From: Mycoplasmopsis opalescens ATCC 27921
GTDB lineage: Bacteria > Bacillota_I > Bacilli_A > Mycoplasmatales > Metamycoplasmataceae
Assembly (NCBI RefSeq): GCF_000712185.1
Contig: NZ_JOOB01000008.1
Location: 1-64,000, forward strand
Length of the DNA stretch: 64,000 nucleotides
Direction: 5' to 3'
A program made the translations under genes and the position numbers. Below the pieces are notes generated by a model. It had not been told where the DNA came from and searched no databases. It saw only the letters and a list, made by a program, of their open reading frames with translations. Of the stretch, positions 8,724-18,981 are shown piece after piece (the first letter of the stretch is position 1; the number at the start of each line of letters is the position of its first letter).

Positions 8724-8756
8724 AAAAAAAGCTTGGAAAAACCCAAGTTTTTTTAT
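8724..8756 (+). terminator. terminator after tRNA-Thr(CGU)
   Basis: Stem A-rich GCTTGG (ending 8736) with CCAAGTTTTTTT (8743 on), closing with a run of seven T. Confidence 0.8.
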
Positions 8757-8767
8757 ATTTCATCAAT

Positions 8768-8796
8768 CCAAAAGCACTGTAGAACAGCATTTTTGG
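8768..8796. repeat. ACTGTA-core hairpin, copy 3
   Basis: CCAAAAG (8768..8774) pairs with TTTTTGG (8790..8796) around ACTGTAGAACAG (8776..8787). Located 7 bp beyond the recU stop. Confidence 0.6.
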
Positions 8797-8802
8797 TAGC
8801 AA

Positions 8803-9294
8803 TTAAAATAAATTATTTAAAAATGGTAAAAAATCAATTATGCCTGGAAAAATTAAATCCATTCTAAAACCAATCTCTGACATCTCGTTAAATTTAATTG
8901 ATTTTTTATCTCATTTTAATAAGTCGATGGTTTTCACTAAAAAAAATGAATCGTAATGGTTAAAGAAAATTATTAAAAATGAGCAACCACCATTTTGCAT
9001 AATTTTCTTTAAATATTTTAACTGATGAGAAGAAATATTTTTATAATGAAAAACATCACCTTCAACACTCTTGGCTTCGAAAGCAACAAAATATCCTTTA
9101 TAACATCCTATATAATCAACAGTACTTTTGCCTTTGAATGATGCATTTTCAAGTTTAATTCCATCGTTTGCTACACCAGAAAATTTTACTGGTATAGATT
9201 TTTTTTCAATAAAAGCAAGTTCGTTTTTTTCATAAAAACTAATTGTTTGGTTAATTATTTTTTCAAGAAGCATACCTTTGTTTTTTTGGGTCAT
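8803..9294 (-). CDS. recU: Holliday junction resolvase RecU
   Basis: RecU cuts four-way DNA junctions in recombination and chromosome segregation in Firmicutes and Mollicutes. The nuclease core is visible as KSTVDYIGCYKG followed by VAFEAKS (D...E-x-K pattern), and NGMLLEKIINQT-like N-terminal residues carry the family Glu. 163 residues; one TGA at 8911..8913 reads as Trp, and the true stop is at 8803..8805. The C-terminal EIGFRMDLIFPGIIDFLP recurs almost unchanged in a truncated copy at 60867..61058. Confidence 0.9.
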
Positions 9295-9448
9295 ACATTC
9301 ATATATAAGAAATTAAACTTTTCTATCGAAAATAGAAAAAAATAGAATTTTGGCAATTTGTATCTGCTATTATTAAGGTGTAATTTTTTTGCTCTTAACT
9401 ACATAATCATTATTCATAATATAAATTAGAATTAATATATAAATTAAA

Positions 9449-9454
9449 TATAAT
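9449..9454 (+). promoter_or_regulatory. -10 box of the acpS operon
   Basis: TATAAT 7 bp before the acpS ATG; no Shine-Dalgarno fits between, so the transcript is probably leaderless. Confidence 0.6.
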
Positions 9455-9461
9455 TATAGAT

Positions 9462-9779
9462 ATGAATATAGGAGTTGATCTCGTTGAGCTTAATCGTTTT
9501 AGCTCTAAAAATGAAAAATTTTTTAAGAGATTTATGCACGAAGAAGAATTCGCGAAATTTTCGCAATTAAATAGCAAAAATCAGAAAATTGTTTATGCAG
9601 CATCAATTTGGGGAATTAAAGAAGCGATGTTTAAAGCTGACAATAACTATGCTAAATTTGCCGAATTTTATATTCAGCGCGATGAAAATGATCAATTTTG
9701 AGTTCATCCAAATTTCGATATTACAATTAGCCATACTGGTCGACTTTTAGTGGCTATAGTATCTAAAAAAAATAAATAA
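9462..9779 (+). CDS. acpS: holo-[acyl-carrier-protein] synthase
   Basis: AcpS moves 4'-phosphopantetheine from CoA to the serine of acyl carrier protein (acpP at 5377..5607). The metal/CoA motif GVDLVELNRF (residues 3-12) and the WGIKEAMFKA motif (50-59) are present. 105 residues; a TGA at 9699..9701 is Trp and the stop is TAA 9777..9779. First gene of a run with plsC and scpAB. Confidence 0.94.
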
Positions 9780-9788
9780 GGAGATAAT

Positions 9789-10529
9789 ATGGGATATATA
9801 TTTAAAATGATTTTCTTTTGGTGATATTTTTTATTTTTATTATTAAGAGTTAAAGCTAAAACAAAAAGTTATGAAAAAGCTCCTGATCAACAACCACAAT
9901 TAGCTCGCTACAATTATTTTTTAAAAGTAGTTAAGAGAATTTTTTGATTTTATAATATTAAAGTTAAGGTTGAAGGTTACAAGGATTTGCCTAAGGGGCC
10001 ATTACTTTTAGTTCCAAATCATAAATCGAACATAGATCCATTAGTTATGATTTATGCTCTTCAAAAACAGACTAAAGAAGAAGGGGTTGAACACAAAGTT
10101 CCAACCTTTTTGGCTAAAATAGAATTAACTAAAAAGCGTATAAATAAGCGTGTTTTGAACTATTTGGATACTTTTTATGTAGATAGAAATAACCCAAGAC
10201 AAGCCATAAAGGCATTACATGAATTTGGTGCATTTATTCGTGAAAAAAGAACATGTGGTGTAATATTCCCTGAAAGTACAAGAGTTACTGAAGATGGATT
10301 GGGTGAATTCAAACCTGGCGCATTTAAACCTGCATATAGTAATTATTTACCTATTGTACCTGTTGCGATTTCTGATACACGTCAAGCATTAAATAAAAAA
10401 AGAAATAAAAAACTTATTATTAAAGTAAATTTCTTAAAACCTATTAAACCGCAAGTTTTTATGACAATGGATGCTAGTGCATTAGCAGATAAGGTTAAAA
10501 ACCAAATCGAAGGAGCTTTGAGTGAGTAA
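9789..10529 (+). CDS. plsC: 1-acyl-sn-glycerol-3-phosphate acyltransferase
   Basis: PlsC makes phosphatidic acid by acylating lysophosphatidate at the membrane, one step before CdsA (16031..16987). ATG 9789 follows GGAGAT; the first residues form a membrane anchor (IFFWWYFLFLLL). The catalytic H-x4-D motif is NHKSNID (residues 77-83), and the second acyltransferase block is FPESTR in place of the usual FPEGT. 246 residues. Two N-terminal TGA codons read as Trp. Confidence 0.93.
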
Positions 10530-11307
10530 AAAAGAAAGTTTATATGAAACAAGCGACGGAAAATATAATATTCAGCTTGAAAATTATGAAGGACCTCTAG
10601 ATCTTCTGCTTGCTTTGGTGAAGGAAAAAAACGTTGATTTAATGGAAGTGGATTTAGCTGAATTAGCTAGTGAATACATCAAAATTATTAGCACGCTTCA
10701 AGAGCATGAAATCGACATTGCGGGTGATTATTTGGTTATTGCTGCGACATTATTGGCTTTAAAATCTAAAATGTTATTGCACACTCCTGAAGAAAAACCA
10801 GAAATAGAAGAGGACAAAAGAGAATTGCTACGTAGACTTTATGAATACCAACAATTTAAAGAAATTTCTAAGACACTGCGTGAACAAGAAGCTTTGAGAC
10901 AAGACATTTTTATTAAAAAACCTTCTGATATTGATGAGTTTATTCTTGATGATGACCCAGCGGCTTTAGATGGATCATCAACACCTTTAAAATTAATAAC
11001 GGTGCTACGTAAAATGTTTGAAAGATCCTATGCAATTCAACTTAAAAAAACTAAGTTGGATAACTTCAGGTTGACACCAAAAGACCAGATTCCATTCATT
11101 TTAAATATATTTGATTCAGTTGACACAGTATCTTTTGAAATGATATTTAATCAACCCTCGATGAACCATTTTGTAATTACATTTTTAGCTGTTTTAGATT
11201 TAGTTCGTCGCCAAATAATAACAATGCATCAAAATGAGCAATTTGGATTAATTATTTTTAACAAAGGACCTTTATTTGATGAAAGGGGAATAGAAAATGA
11301 AAAATAA
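10522..11307 (+). CDS. scpA: segregation and condensation protein A
   Basis: ScpA is the kleisin that bridges SMC heads in chromosome condensation. The N-terminal YEGPLDLLLALVKEKNVDLMEV is the family signature, and the C-terminal winged helix ends near residue 250. 261 residues. GTG start at 10522, 7 bases after AGGAG and overlapping plsC by 8 bases. Its end overlaps scpB, its complex partner. Confidence 0.96.
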   Translation: MSKKESLYETSDGKYNIQLENYEGPLDLLLALVKEKNVDLMEVDLAELASEYIKIISTLQEHEIDIAGDYLVIAATLLALKSKMLLHTPEEKPEIEEDKRELLRRLYEYQQFKEISKTLREQEALRQDIFIKKPSDIDEFILDDDPAALDGSSTPLKLITVLRKMFERSYAIQLKKTKLDNFRLTPKDQIPFILNIFDSVDTVSFEMIFNQPSMNHFVITFLAVLDLVRRQIITMHQNEQFGLIIFNKGPLFDERGIENEK

Positions 11308-11869
11308 TATTATTGAAGTTTTACTTTACATACAAGGTGATGAAGGTTTAAGTTTACAACAAGTTAAAGAAATTTTTAACCTTAATACCATCAATGAAGC
11401 TCGCAAAGTTATGCATGATTTCCTTAAAACCTATAATGACCAGGATAGAGGTTTAAAGGTAGTGAATTTTAAAGAAATATATAAATTAGCTAGCAGAGAA
11501 ACCTACAAAGAATATATTATAAAAATGGTTCAAGTGGTTAAAAAGCACAGACTTTCAAATGCTGCAGTTGAAGTTGCAGGAATTATTGCTTACAAACAAC
11601 CAGTTACAAGATCAATGATTAATAACATTAGACAAGTTGCAAGCGACCAAGTTTTAAATACACTTATTGTTAAAGGTGTTGTTGAAGAAGTTGGTGTTTC
11701 TCCTACTCCTGGAAACCCAATTCTTTATGGAATTACAGACAAGTTTTATGATTATTTTAAAATTAAATCTCTTGCAGAATTGCCTCGTTTAACAGAGTTT
11801 AACTTTGTCGAAGGCTTTGAAGACGAAGAAGAAACATTTAATTTATTTGATAGCCAAAGAGAAGAATAA
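11297..11869 (+). CDS. scpB: segregation and condensation protein B
   Basis: ScpB dimers bind the ScpA middle region in the SMC-ScpAB complex. A 190-residue protein of two winged-helix domains with the conserved stretch EVAGIIAYKQPVTRSMINNI and the TPGNPILYG segment. Overlaps scpA by 11 bases, which indicates translational coupling. Confidence 0.95.
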   Translation: MKNNIIEVLLYIQGDEGLSLQQVKEIFNLNTINEARKVMHDFLKTYNDQDRGLKVVNFKEIYKLASRETYKEYIIKMVQVVKKHRLSNAAVEVAGIIAYKQPVTRSMINNIRQVASDQVLNTLIVKGVVEEVGVSPTPGNPILYGITDKFYDYFKIKSLAELPRLTEFNFVEGFEDEEETFNLFDSQREE

Positions 11870-11874
11870 AGTTT

Positions 11875-12759
11875 ATGAAAAAAATTGTACTTACGGCGAC
11901 AAAAAATGATGAAACACGTAAATTAATAAAATTTCTGGAAAGTATGTTTTCAGAAATTTCTTACAATTTTTTACATTCAATTTTAAGAAAAAAAGATGTT
12001 AAAGTTAATGATAAAAGAACAAATAATCCACAATTAATTTTGCATGAAAACGATATGATTACTATATTTGGTTTAGATGAAACCGATTTAACACATAAAA
12101 ATATCCAAGATGTAGAAATAACATTTGAAAAAGTCTATGAAGATGAAAATATTTTGGTTGTTGATAAGCCCCATGGATTAACAGTTCATGATGGAGTAGA
12201 TAACTTAGACAATCAAGTGCTTAAATATTTAGAATTTAGTAAAAATAGTTCTTTTACTCCCTCGCATATTGGGAGATTAGACAAGGAAACCAGCGGGTTA
12301 ATGTTATATGCAAAAAATTATCAAACCTTAAAATATTTGAATCAAAATAAAAATAAGATTTTAAAAAAATATGAATTAATTACAGATTTAGATAATGATT
12401 TAGTTGCTAAAGTTTGATTAGTGCACGATGAAACTACGCAAAGAATGAAAGTTATTACTAAACAACAAATTAAAAATTATCATAATGCAAAGATAGCTAT
12501 TACTAAATTTAAAGTTTTCCAAAACGGCTATGCTACAGCAATTTTGGAAACAGGACGCAAGCATCAAATTAGAGCCACCCTAGCTTACCTTAATCACCCA
12601 ATCTTAGGTGATAAAAAATACGGCGGAGAAAATTTTTATAGATTGTGTTTACATTGCTATGAATTAGTTTTTTTAGAATTAGATGGTGAATTAGACTACT
12701 TAAATAAAAAAATAATCAAATCAAATAAAAGCATTAAGGAGGAAAAATGAAAAAAATAA
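11875..12759 (+). CDS. RluA-family pseudouridine synthase (RluC/RluD-like)
   Basis: Converts specific uridines of rRNA (or tRNA) to pseudouridine. The catalytic Asp lies in GRLDKETSGLMLY, about residue 138; an S4-like domain lies before it (residues 25-65), and GRKHQIRA matches the family 'R.HQIR' block. 294 residues through TGA codons at 12415 and 12748; the stop is TAA 12757..12759, overlapping gatC by 13 bases. A second paralogue, RluD-like, is at 52275..53186. Target uridine cannot be assigned. Confidence 0.88.
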
Positions 12760-13049
12760 CAAAAGAAGAGCTTAAACTAGTTGTTAAATCCATTTTACTT
12801 GAACCGACTGATGAAGTTTTGGATCAAATTATTAACGAATGAGGAATTATTCAACAACATCTTATGAATTTAAAATGTCTTGATACTCAAAATGTTAAAC
12901 CTCTTACACATATAAATGAACTCCCAATAATTGATTATTTAAGGGAAGATGAATTTGATAGCACAGGTTCAATAACCAAGAATCAAGTGCTAAGTAATGC
13001 TAAAGAATCAGACGCTGATTTTATTATTACTAATAAGGTGGTTAACTAA
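12747..13049 (+). CDS. gatC: Asp/Glu-tRNA amidotransferase subunit C
   Basis: GatC holds GatA and GatB together in the amidotransferase that turns Glu-tRNA(Gln) (and in some species Asp-tRNA(Asn)) into Gln-tRNA. 100 residues; start ATG 12747 after AAGGAGG; one TGA is Trp. The C-terminal DEFDSTGSITKNQVLSNA resembles the family 'R.D.....' release segment. Position directly before gatA and gatB, with stop and start overlapping, supports the call more than sequence alone. Confidence 0.85.
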
Positions 13050-14380
13050 TGAAGTTAGAAGTTCAAGGTAATTTTAATCAAGCAATTCAAGAGTTAAAAA
13101 ATGATCAAAATAACTGTGTTGCTTATGTTTTTGAAGATTTAAATCAAAATAATGGCATTATTAAAAATGCAACCTTTACTATAAAAGATGTATTTGCTAC
13201 CGAAGATGCCCCAACAACAGCCTCTTCTAAATTGTTAAAAAATTTTAAACCATCTTACAATGCAACGTGTGTACAAAAATTAATTGATAATGGTGCACAA
13301 AAAGTAGCAAAAGTTTATTGCGATGAATTAGCTTTAGGAGGCACGGGAACATATAGCGCCTTTGGTTTAATCAGAAACCCACTTGATCCCAATCGTTTAA
13401 GTGGCGGTTCATCTTCAGGATCGGTAGCAACATTTACTAAAAATATTTCTCTCGCATTAGCTTCGGATACGGGAGACAGTGTTCGCCTCCCTGCCTCTTA
13501 TTTAGGTGTTGTTGGATATAAGCCAAGCTATGGAGCTATTAGCAGGTATGGAATGTTTGCATATGCTTCCTCATTGGATACCGTCTCATACTTTACACAC
13601 AATGTTAATGACGCTATTATTTATGCTTCCGTTTTATTTGGTAAAGATAAAAATGATTTTACCTCGAAATCTCTAAAGGTAAAATCTAATCAATCTATTA
13701 AACCCAAAAAAATAAATTTATTAAAAATTAATGAAAAATACTTATCTACAGATGTTTTAGAAGCATACAAAACATTAAAGAAACAATTAAGCGATGCAGG
13801 AATCACAATAAATGAGGTTGATGTAGATGAACAGATTCTTCTAGCTGTAAAACCAATCTATGAAATAATTTCATTTTCAGAAGCTTCAAGTAATTTAGCT
13901 AATTTAAATGGTATTGCATTTGGAAACAGGAAAGAAGGGGATTCTTGAGAAAAAATAATGACAAACACCAGAAGCCAAGGGTTCCATTTAATGGTTCAAA
14001 GAAGATTAACATTGGGTAGTTTTTTCCTTCATAGTGAAAATCAAAAAGAATTATTTATCAAAGCTCAACAAGGCAGAAGACTAGTTAAAGAGTATTGGGA
14101 TAATTTGACTAAAACTGCTGATTTACTAGTATTTCCTGCTTCTGCCGATGTTGCACCTTTTATTGATAATAATAAAAATAAGAATGATTACTCATTTATG
14201 GAATGGATACTAACAACTTCAAATTTAGCTGGCAATCCTTCAATAACCTTACCGTGAATCAAATCAAAAAAAGAAAAGTTACCTATTAACTTAGCTCTTG
14301 ATGGAGAAATAGACCATGACCAAAAATTATTAAGTCATGCTAAATGAATAGAAGAATTTTTGGGAGGAAATTATGAATAA
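13049..14380 (+). CDS. gatA: glutamyl-tRNA(Gln) amidotransferase subunit A
   Basis: GatA is the amidase that frees ammonia from glutamine. The Ser-Ser-Lys triad is visible: TIKDVF supplies Lys (about residue 48), SGGSSSGSVA the cis Ser (about 123), and DTGDSVRLPAS the nucleophile (about 144). 443 residues with three TGA codons as Trp. Stop TAA 14378..14380 overlaps the gatB ATG. Confidence 0.96.
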
Positions 14381-15785
14381 CCTAGAAGTTATTATCGGTA
14401 TCGAAATCCACTTGGAATTAAACACAGAAACTAAAATGTTTTCTCCTGCTAAAATAGATTTTAATGCTGCTCCTAATACTTGTATAAATCAAATTGATAT
14501 AGGATACCCAGGTACATTGCCTTTATTAAATAAAAAAGCTGTAATTTTTGGAATTAAGCTAGCTAAAGCCTTAAAAATGAAAATTGACAATGAGCTTCAT
14601 TTTGATCGAAAACATTATTTTTATCCAGATTTACCCAAAGGATATCAAATTACCCAATTTTATAGACCAATCGGATCTAATGGGTTGCTCGAAATTAACA
14701 CTTCTAATGGTAAAAAAACTATTAATATTGAAAGAATTCATCTTGAAGAAGATACGGCACGGCAACATCATGATGAATATACAAAATTAGATTATAACCG
14801 AGCTGGTGTACCATTAATAGAAATAGTTTCTTATCCAGAAATTAAATCTAGCGAGGAGGCAGTGGCTTATATAGATATGATACGTCGCATCGCCATTTCA
14901 CTTGGAATTTCTAATGCAAAAATGGAACAAGGATCACTTCGAGCCGATGTTAATATTTCACTAAGACCACGTGGCTACAGTGGTTTTGGAACAAAAGTTG
15001 AAATTAAAAATATGAATAGTTTTAGAGCAATTAAAAACGCCATAGACTATGAAATAAGTTTACAAAACCAAAAAATTCACCAAAATATAGCAATCTTACA
15101 ACAAACTAAAAGATATGATGAAGCAACGCAAAGCACAGTTGTAATGAGAACCAAAACAGGAACGGTTGATTATAAATACTTTCCTGAGCCAAATATTCCA
15201 ATAATAAAGCTATCGGATAATTTTATTAATAAAGTAACTATAGAAGAGCTTCCTTGGGAAATGGAAAATAGATATCAAATAGAAAATCTACAACCCATTC
15301 ATATTAGTCAGTTAGTTAACGATTTAGAGTTAGCCGCTTATTTTGATTCCATTAAATATTATGATCGCAAAAAACTAGCAAATTTATTTTTCGCAGAAAT
15401 AGTTTCATTAGCTAATTCAAAAAATATTCATGCAACACAATTAAATATTGATAATTTAAAGCTTGAAGAAGCTCTTGAGATGCTTGACCAAGGAGTAATT
15501 TCAGGAAAATCTTTCAAAACTCTTATTCCTTTATTATGTTCATTTGATGGAGATTTAGCTGAATTAGTTAAATCTAAAAACTTAATGCAGATTAGTGACG
15601 AAAACCAAATTAATATTTGAATCGATCAAGCTATATCTGCGAATCCAAACACAATTAATGAATATAAAGATAGACCTGAAAAAGTCTTAAAAATGATTTT
15701 AGGAATGGTGATGAAATATTCAAATGGCCAGGTAAACCCAACAAAAGCCAATGAATTGCTACTTAAAAAAATAGATAAAAAATAG
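14373..15785 (+). CDS. gatB: Asp/Glu-tRNA amidotransferase subunit B
   Basis: GatB binds the mischarged tRNA and activates it for transamidation. The opening VIIGIEIHLELNTETKMF, the ERIHLEEDTA block and DYNRAGVPLIEIV are family hallmarks. 470 residues; TGA at 15618..15620 is Trp and the stop is TAG 15783..15785. Overlaps gatA by 8 bases. A palindromic mobile-element relic begins 5 bp after the stop. Confidence 0.97.
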
Positions 15786-15790
15786 CACTC

Positions 15791-15846
15791 TGATATGTAA
15801 CACTTCTAACTGGTTTTTCTTTGTCCAATAAAGAGGGTACACATCA
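15791..15846. mobile_element. 55-bp palindromic element, copy 1 (IS150-end-like MITE)
   Basis: Starts TGATATGTAACACT and ends AGAGGGTACACATCA, with the inner arms AACTGG and TCCAAT around TTTTTCTTTG. The most diverged of four copies (21948, 22036, 60812). The two arms look like outer ends of an IS3/IS150-type element joined head to head. Confidence 0.65.
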
Positions 15847-15885
15847 AAAAAAATTAAATACTAATAAAGACTTAAAATTATTTAA

Positions 15886-16038
15886 GGCGATATTGAAGAT
15901 AATGAATCAATTATTGATGCATACTTAAATTGAATTAAAACAATCTATAAAAACTCTAAAATAGAGGGCAAAAATAAACGTTTAGTTTTAAAAAAGCACA
16001 AAAAACGAGATTATCTCGTTTTTTTGATGCTTAATTAA
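15886..16038 (+). other. stretch between gatB and cdsA: short open frame, no recognisable gene
   Basis: After the palindrome, a 50-codon frame without ATG (15886..16038, reading IIDAYLNWIKTIYKNS) runs across the shared terminator into the cdsA end. It could be the relic of a gene cut by the palindrome. I see no family match. Confidence 0.25.
16001..16023. terminator. bidirectional terminator between gatB and cdsA
   Basis: AAAAACGAGA / TCTCGTTTTT, 10-bp stem with 3-base loop, T runs on both strands. Serves the gatCAB end and the converging cdsA end. Confidence 0.8.
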
Positions 16039-16987
16039 AAATTAGTAAGATAAAAAGCGTAAAACTAATGAACGAAATACTGTCTCAGCGATCTAAAAAA
16101 CCGCCATGATCGAGTAAAATTTTTGAATAGTCTTTGACACCATTTATTCTTTTTAAATATGAAAAGTATAAGTCGCCTAAAACACTAGAAAGTGGAGCTA
16201 ATAAAATAAAAAGAACTTTAAGTGCATAGCTGTTTTCAAATAAGTTAAATCCAAATACAAGCCCAATTGTTGCACCAATTCCCAAAGAAACAGAAATAAT
16301 AAATCCTTCTCATGTTTTTTTAGGTGAAATATGCGGTACAAATGGCATTTTAATTCATTTTTTGCCAAATAATTTACCACCCACTAAGCCGAAAGTATCA
16401 ATCGTAAATGCAATAATTCCAACACTAAACCATAATTTTCAATTTTTTATAACTGATAATTGTAAAGTTTTTAAGCTAATCAATAAAATATAAGATGTTA
16501 AAAAGACAAAAATTAATCTTGAAAGCTTATCGGTTCATTGGTTTTGTCTTTTTAAAGCCAATTCAGTAAGAAAAAATATGATTGCAAATCCAAATATTCA
16601 CATAAAAATTCATGGGTTTGAAGCTATTATTCTAATATGATCAGAAACTTCTGTAATGTTTTTAACATCTTCATAAAATAATTTAGTATTCCCCCAAGGG
16701 AAAACTGTTAATGGCGCCATTAAAAAACCAAAAACTATTGATAAATATATTGGCAATCTAAAAGCATTAAGTAGTTCGAATATAAAAATACCAAAAAGTA
16801 CGCTAACTCAAACATAAGAGATTATTCTAACTCATTTATAGTCGGCACTAAAAATTGAAAAAAACACTAAACAACCAACTGTCACCAACGCTAAAACTAT
16901 TGCAGGAATGATTCTTCCAACAAAAAAACTATATTTTTTTTCTTCTGGTTTTTGTTGTTTTAAATCGTTTTTATTTGCTTGTGTCAT
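16031..16987 (-). CDS. cdsA: phosphatidate cytidylyltransferase
   Basis: CdsA makes CDP-diacylglycerol from phosphatidate and CTP in the membrane, the branch point to phosphatidylglycerol and cardiolipin. The C-terminal signature [19 protein letters not shown] is clear (the usual Pro before x-H-G-G is Leu here). About eight hydrophobic segments. 318 residues read through many TGA codons. Start ATG 16987..16985; divergent from pyrH over 94 bp. The stop overlaps the end of the terminator region. Confidence 0.93.
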
Positions 16988-17056
16988 AACTTAATTATAT
17001 ATTAAGACTGTTTAATAATATTATTTAATATATATAAATTTGTTCTAAAATTGTTT

Positions 17057-17065
17057 TGATATAAT
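17057..17065 (+). promoter_or_regulatory. extended -10 promoter of pyrH-frr
   Basis: TGATATAAT, a TG-n-TATAAT extended -10 box, 16 bp before the pyrH ATG, with AAAGGAT as ribosome site between. Confidence 0.7.
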
Positions 17066-17081
17066 AATCTAAAGGATATTA

Positions 17082-17798
17082 ATGGCGTACAATAGAATTT
17101 TAGTTAAACTATCTGGTGAAGGTCTCACCAATAAAGAAAAAAATTTAGCAATCGATTACAATTTAGTGGGTGACATTGCCCGCCAGTTAAAAGTTTTAGT
17201 AGATCAGGGCATTCAAGTTTCAGTTGTTATTGGTGGTGGCAATTTTTGAAGAGGAGCTAGCGCAGAAAAAAATGGAATTCCTCGTGTAAGAGCAGATTAT
17301 ATAGGAATGCTAGCTACTGAAATGAATGCATTAGCTTTACAAAGCGGTTTTGAAAAAATTGGTCTCAAAGCAAGGGTTCAATCATCGTTATTGATAGATC
17401 AAAGAGTTGCAGAATACTATATCAAAGAAAAAGCAGATAAATATTTAAATGAAGGTTATGTAGTAATTTTTGCTGGTGGAACTGGTAGGCCTTACTTTAC
17501 AACCGACACATGCGCAACTTTATGTGCAACAGAAGTTAATGCTGATGTAATTTTAATGTGCAAAAATGGTGTTGATGGGGTTTATGATTCTGATCCAAAA
17601 ACTAACCCGAACGCAAAGCACTATAAAAGAATCACTTATGATGAAATTTTAGAGAAAAAATTACAAGTTATGGATTTAACAGCTACAAGTATGGCAAGAG
17701 ATAACAATATTAATCTATTAATTTTTAATGTGCTTGAAAAAGATGCTATTTTAAAAGCAATTTCAGGAGAAATAAAAATAACTGAGGTGACTAAATAA
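17082..17798 (+). CDS. pyrH: uridylate kinase
   Basis: UMP kinase of the amino-acid-kinase fold, giving UDP for RNA and DNA precursors; needed here because pyrimidines are salvaged. VKLSGE (residues 8-13), VIGGGNFWRG and the FAGGTGRPYFTTDT loop are diagnostic. 238 residues; one TGA reads as Trp in NFWRG. The TAA overlaps the frr ATG, the common pyrH-frr pairing. Confidence 0.97.
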
Positions 17799-18349
17799 TG
17801 GATTTTGATGAAATTTTATTAATGTTTGAGGATGCATGCCAAGGCCCTATTGATCATTATGCTTTTGAACTTTCAAAAATATCAACGGGCAGAGCGAACC
17901 CACAAGTCGTTAAAGGTATAAGAATTGATTATTATGACACAATGACTCCATTAGAAGAAATTGCAAACATTACAATCCCAGAACCACAACAACTTTTGAT
18001 TAAACCATATGATGCAACTACAACTAAATTGATTGCTAAGGCAATTATGAATGCTAATTTAGGAGTTAATCCAGTTGACGAAGGTCACCAAGTACGATTA
18101 ACGTTTCCACCTCTAACGGCTCAACGCCGTCAAGAATTAGCTAAATCTTTAACTAAATTAGCAGAGCAGGCTAAAGTTGGTATTAGAAATGCGCGTCAAG
18201 ATGCAAATAAAATGATTAAAAATGATGAAAGCATTTCAGAAGACTTGCAGAAAAGATATTTAGAAGATATCCAAAAACAGGTCGACAGCAAAATGAATCA
18301 TATAAATGATATGACAGCTAAAAAAGAAAAAGAACTAATGACAATTTAG
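17798..18349 (+). CDS. frr: ribosome recycling factor
   Basis: RRF splits post-termination ribosomes with EF-G. 183 residues, full length, with the helix stretch STGRANPQVVKGIRIDYYD and the C-terminal KRYLEDIQKQVDSKM helices. Coupled to pyrH by a one-base overlap. Its last nine codons and terminator lie in the left copy of an 87-bp duplication (18327..18413 and 18982..19068) that brackets a mobile element. Confidence 0.97.
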   Translation: MDFDEILLMFEDACQGPIDHYAFELSKISTGRANPQVVKGIRIDYYDTMTPLEEIANITIPEPQQLLIKPYDATTTKLIAKAIMNANLGVNPVDEGHQVRLTFPPLTAQRRQELAKSLTKLAEQAKVGIRNARQDANKMIKNDESISEDLQKRYLEDIQKQVDSKMNHINDMTAKKEKELMTI

Positions 18350-18413
18350 TTTTTTTCTTTTTTATCTTCTAAAAAGTCTGTAATACAACAGTTTTAGTTG
18401 TAATACGATTTTT
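18327..18413. repeat. 87-bp direct repeat, left copy (frr 3' end and terminator)
   Basis: From AAAAAGAACTAATGAC in the last frr codons through the terminator hairpin to CGATTTTT. The right copy at 18982..19068 differs at two bases. Together they bracket the element 18414..18981 and look like a long target-site duplication. Confidence 0.92.
18376..18413 (+). terminator. frr terminator
   Basis: GTAATACAAC and GTTGTAATAC pair with one mismatch around AGTTTTA, then GATTTTT. Copied in the right repeat. Confidence 0.7.
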
Positions 18414-18981
18414 CCTGAGTTTCGGAGTTTAAACTAAAAAAGCGGAATTTGCGCTATTTTATACGCAAAAATCGCTTTTTTTAATTTATTACATACCATT
18501 TTTAATAATTGTGTCATTTCTTTAAATTTTTCAATGTTTGAAATAAATTGATTTATTTCTACAAATTTGTTAGTTGCAGTTTTATTCTTTATATTTTGAG
18601 TGTATTCAAAACATGAATTTAATAGTGTTATCAATGATTCTAAATGGCTCTAGTTTTATACTTAAAGTGGGAAATGCAAGTATAAAGAATTTTTAGAAAT
18701 TATAAAAAATTGTATATAGAAAAAACAAAAAGTGTATTTTGACTAAAAATAACGGTCAATTTTACACTTTTTGTTTTTTACTCCGAAACTCAGGAAAGCA
18801 TAAATTTAATAGCGCTATCAATGATTCTAAATAGCTCTAGTTTTATACTTAAAGAGGGAAATGTAGGTATAATGAATTTTTAGAAATTGTAAAAAATTGT
18901 ATATAGGAAAAACAAAAAAGTGTATTTTAACTAAAAATAACGGTCAATTTTACACTTTTTGTTTTTTACTCCGAAACTCAG
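18414..18981. mobile_element. non-autonomous element A with CCTGAGTTTCGGAGT ends (IS1634-like MITE)
   Basis: Begins CCTGAGTTTCGGAGT (18414..18428) and ends with the complement ACTCCGAAACTCAG (18968..18981). The same right end also occurs internally at 18780..18794: the right-hand unit of about 190 bp is present twice in tandem. Each unit holds a hairpin of AAAAACAAAAAGTGTA with its complement, able to terminate on both strands. A second hairpin lies near 18438..18480. No transposase; a minus-strand 66-codon frame (18434..18634) may be the remnant of a C-terminus. Related to element B (42037..42579). Confidence 0.82.

Noticed and set aside
18434-18634. 66-codon minus-strand frame inside element A as a gene
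   Set aside because: The equivalent in element B is frameshifted and no start or ribosome site is present; at most a relic of a transposase end.
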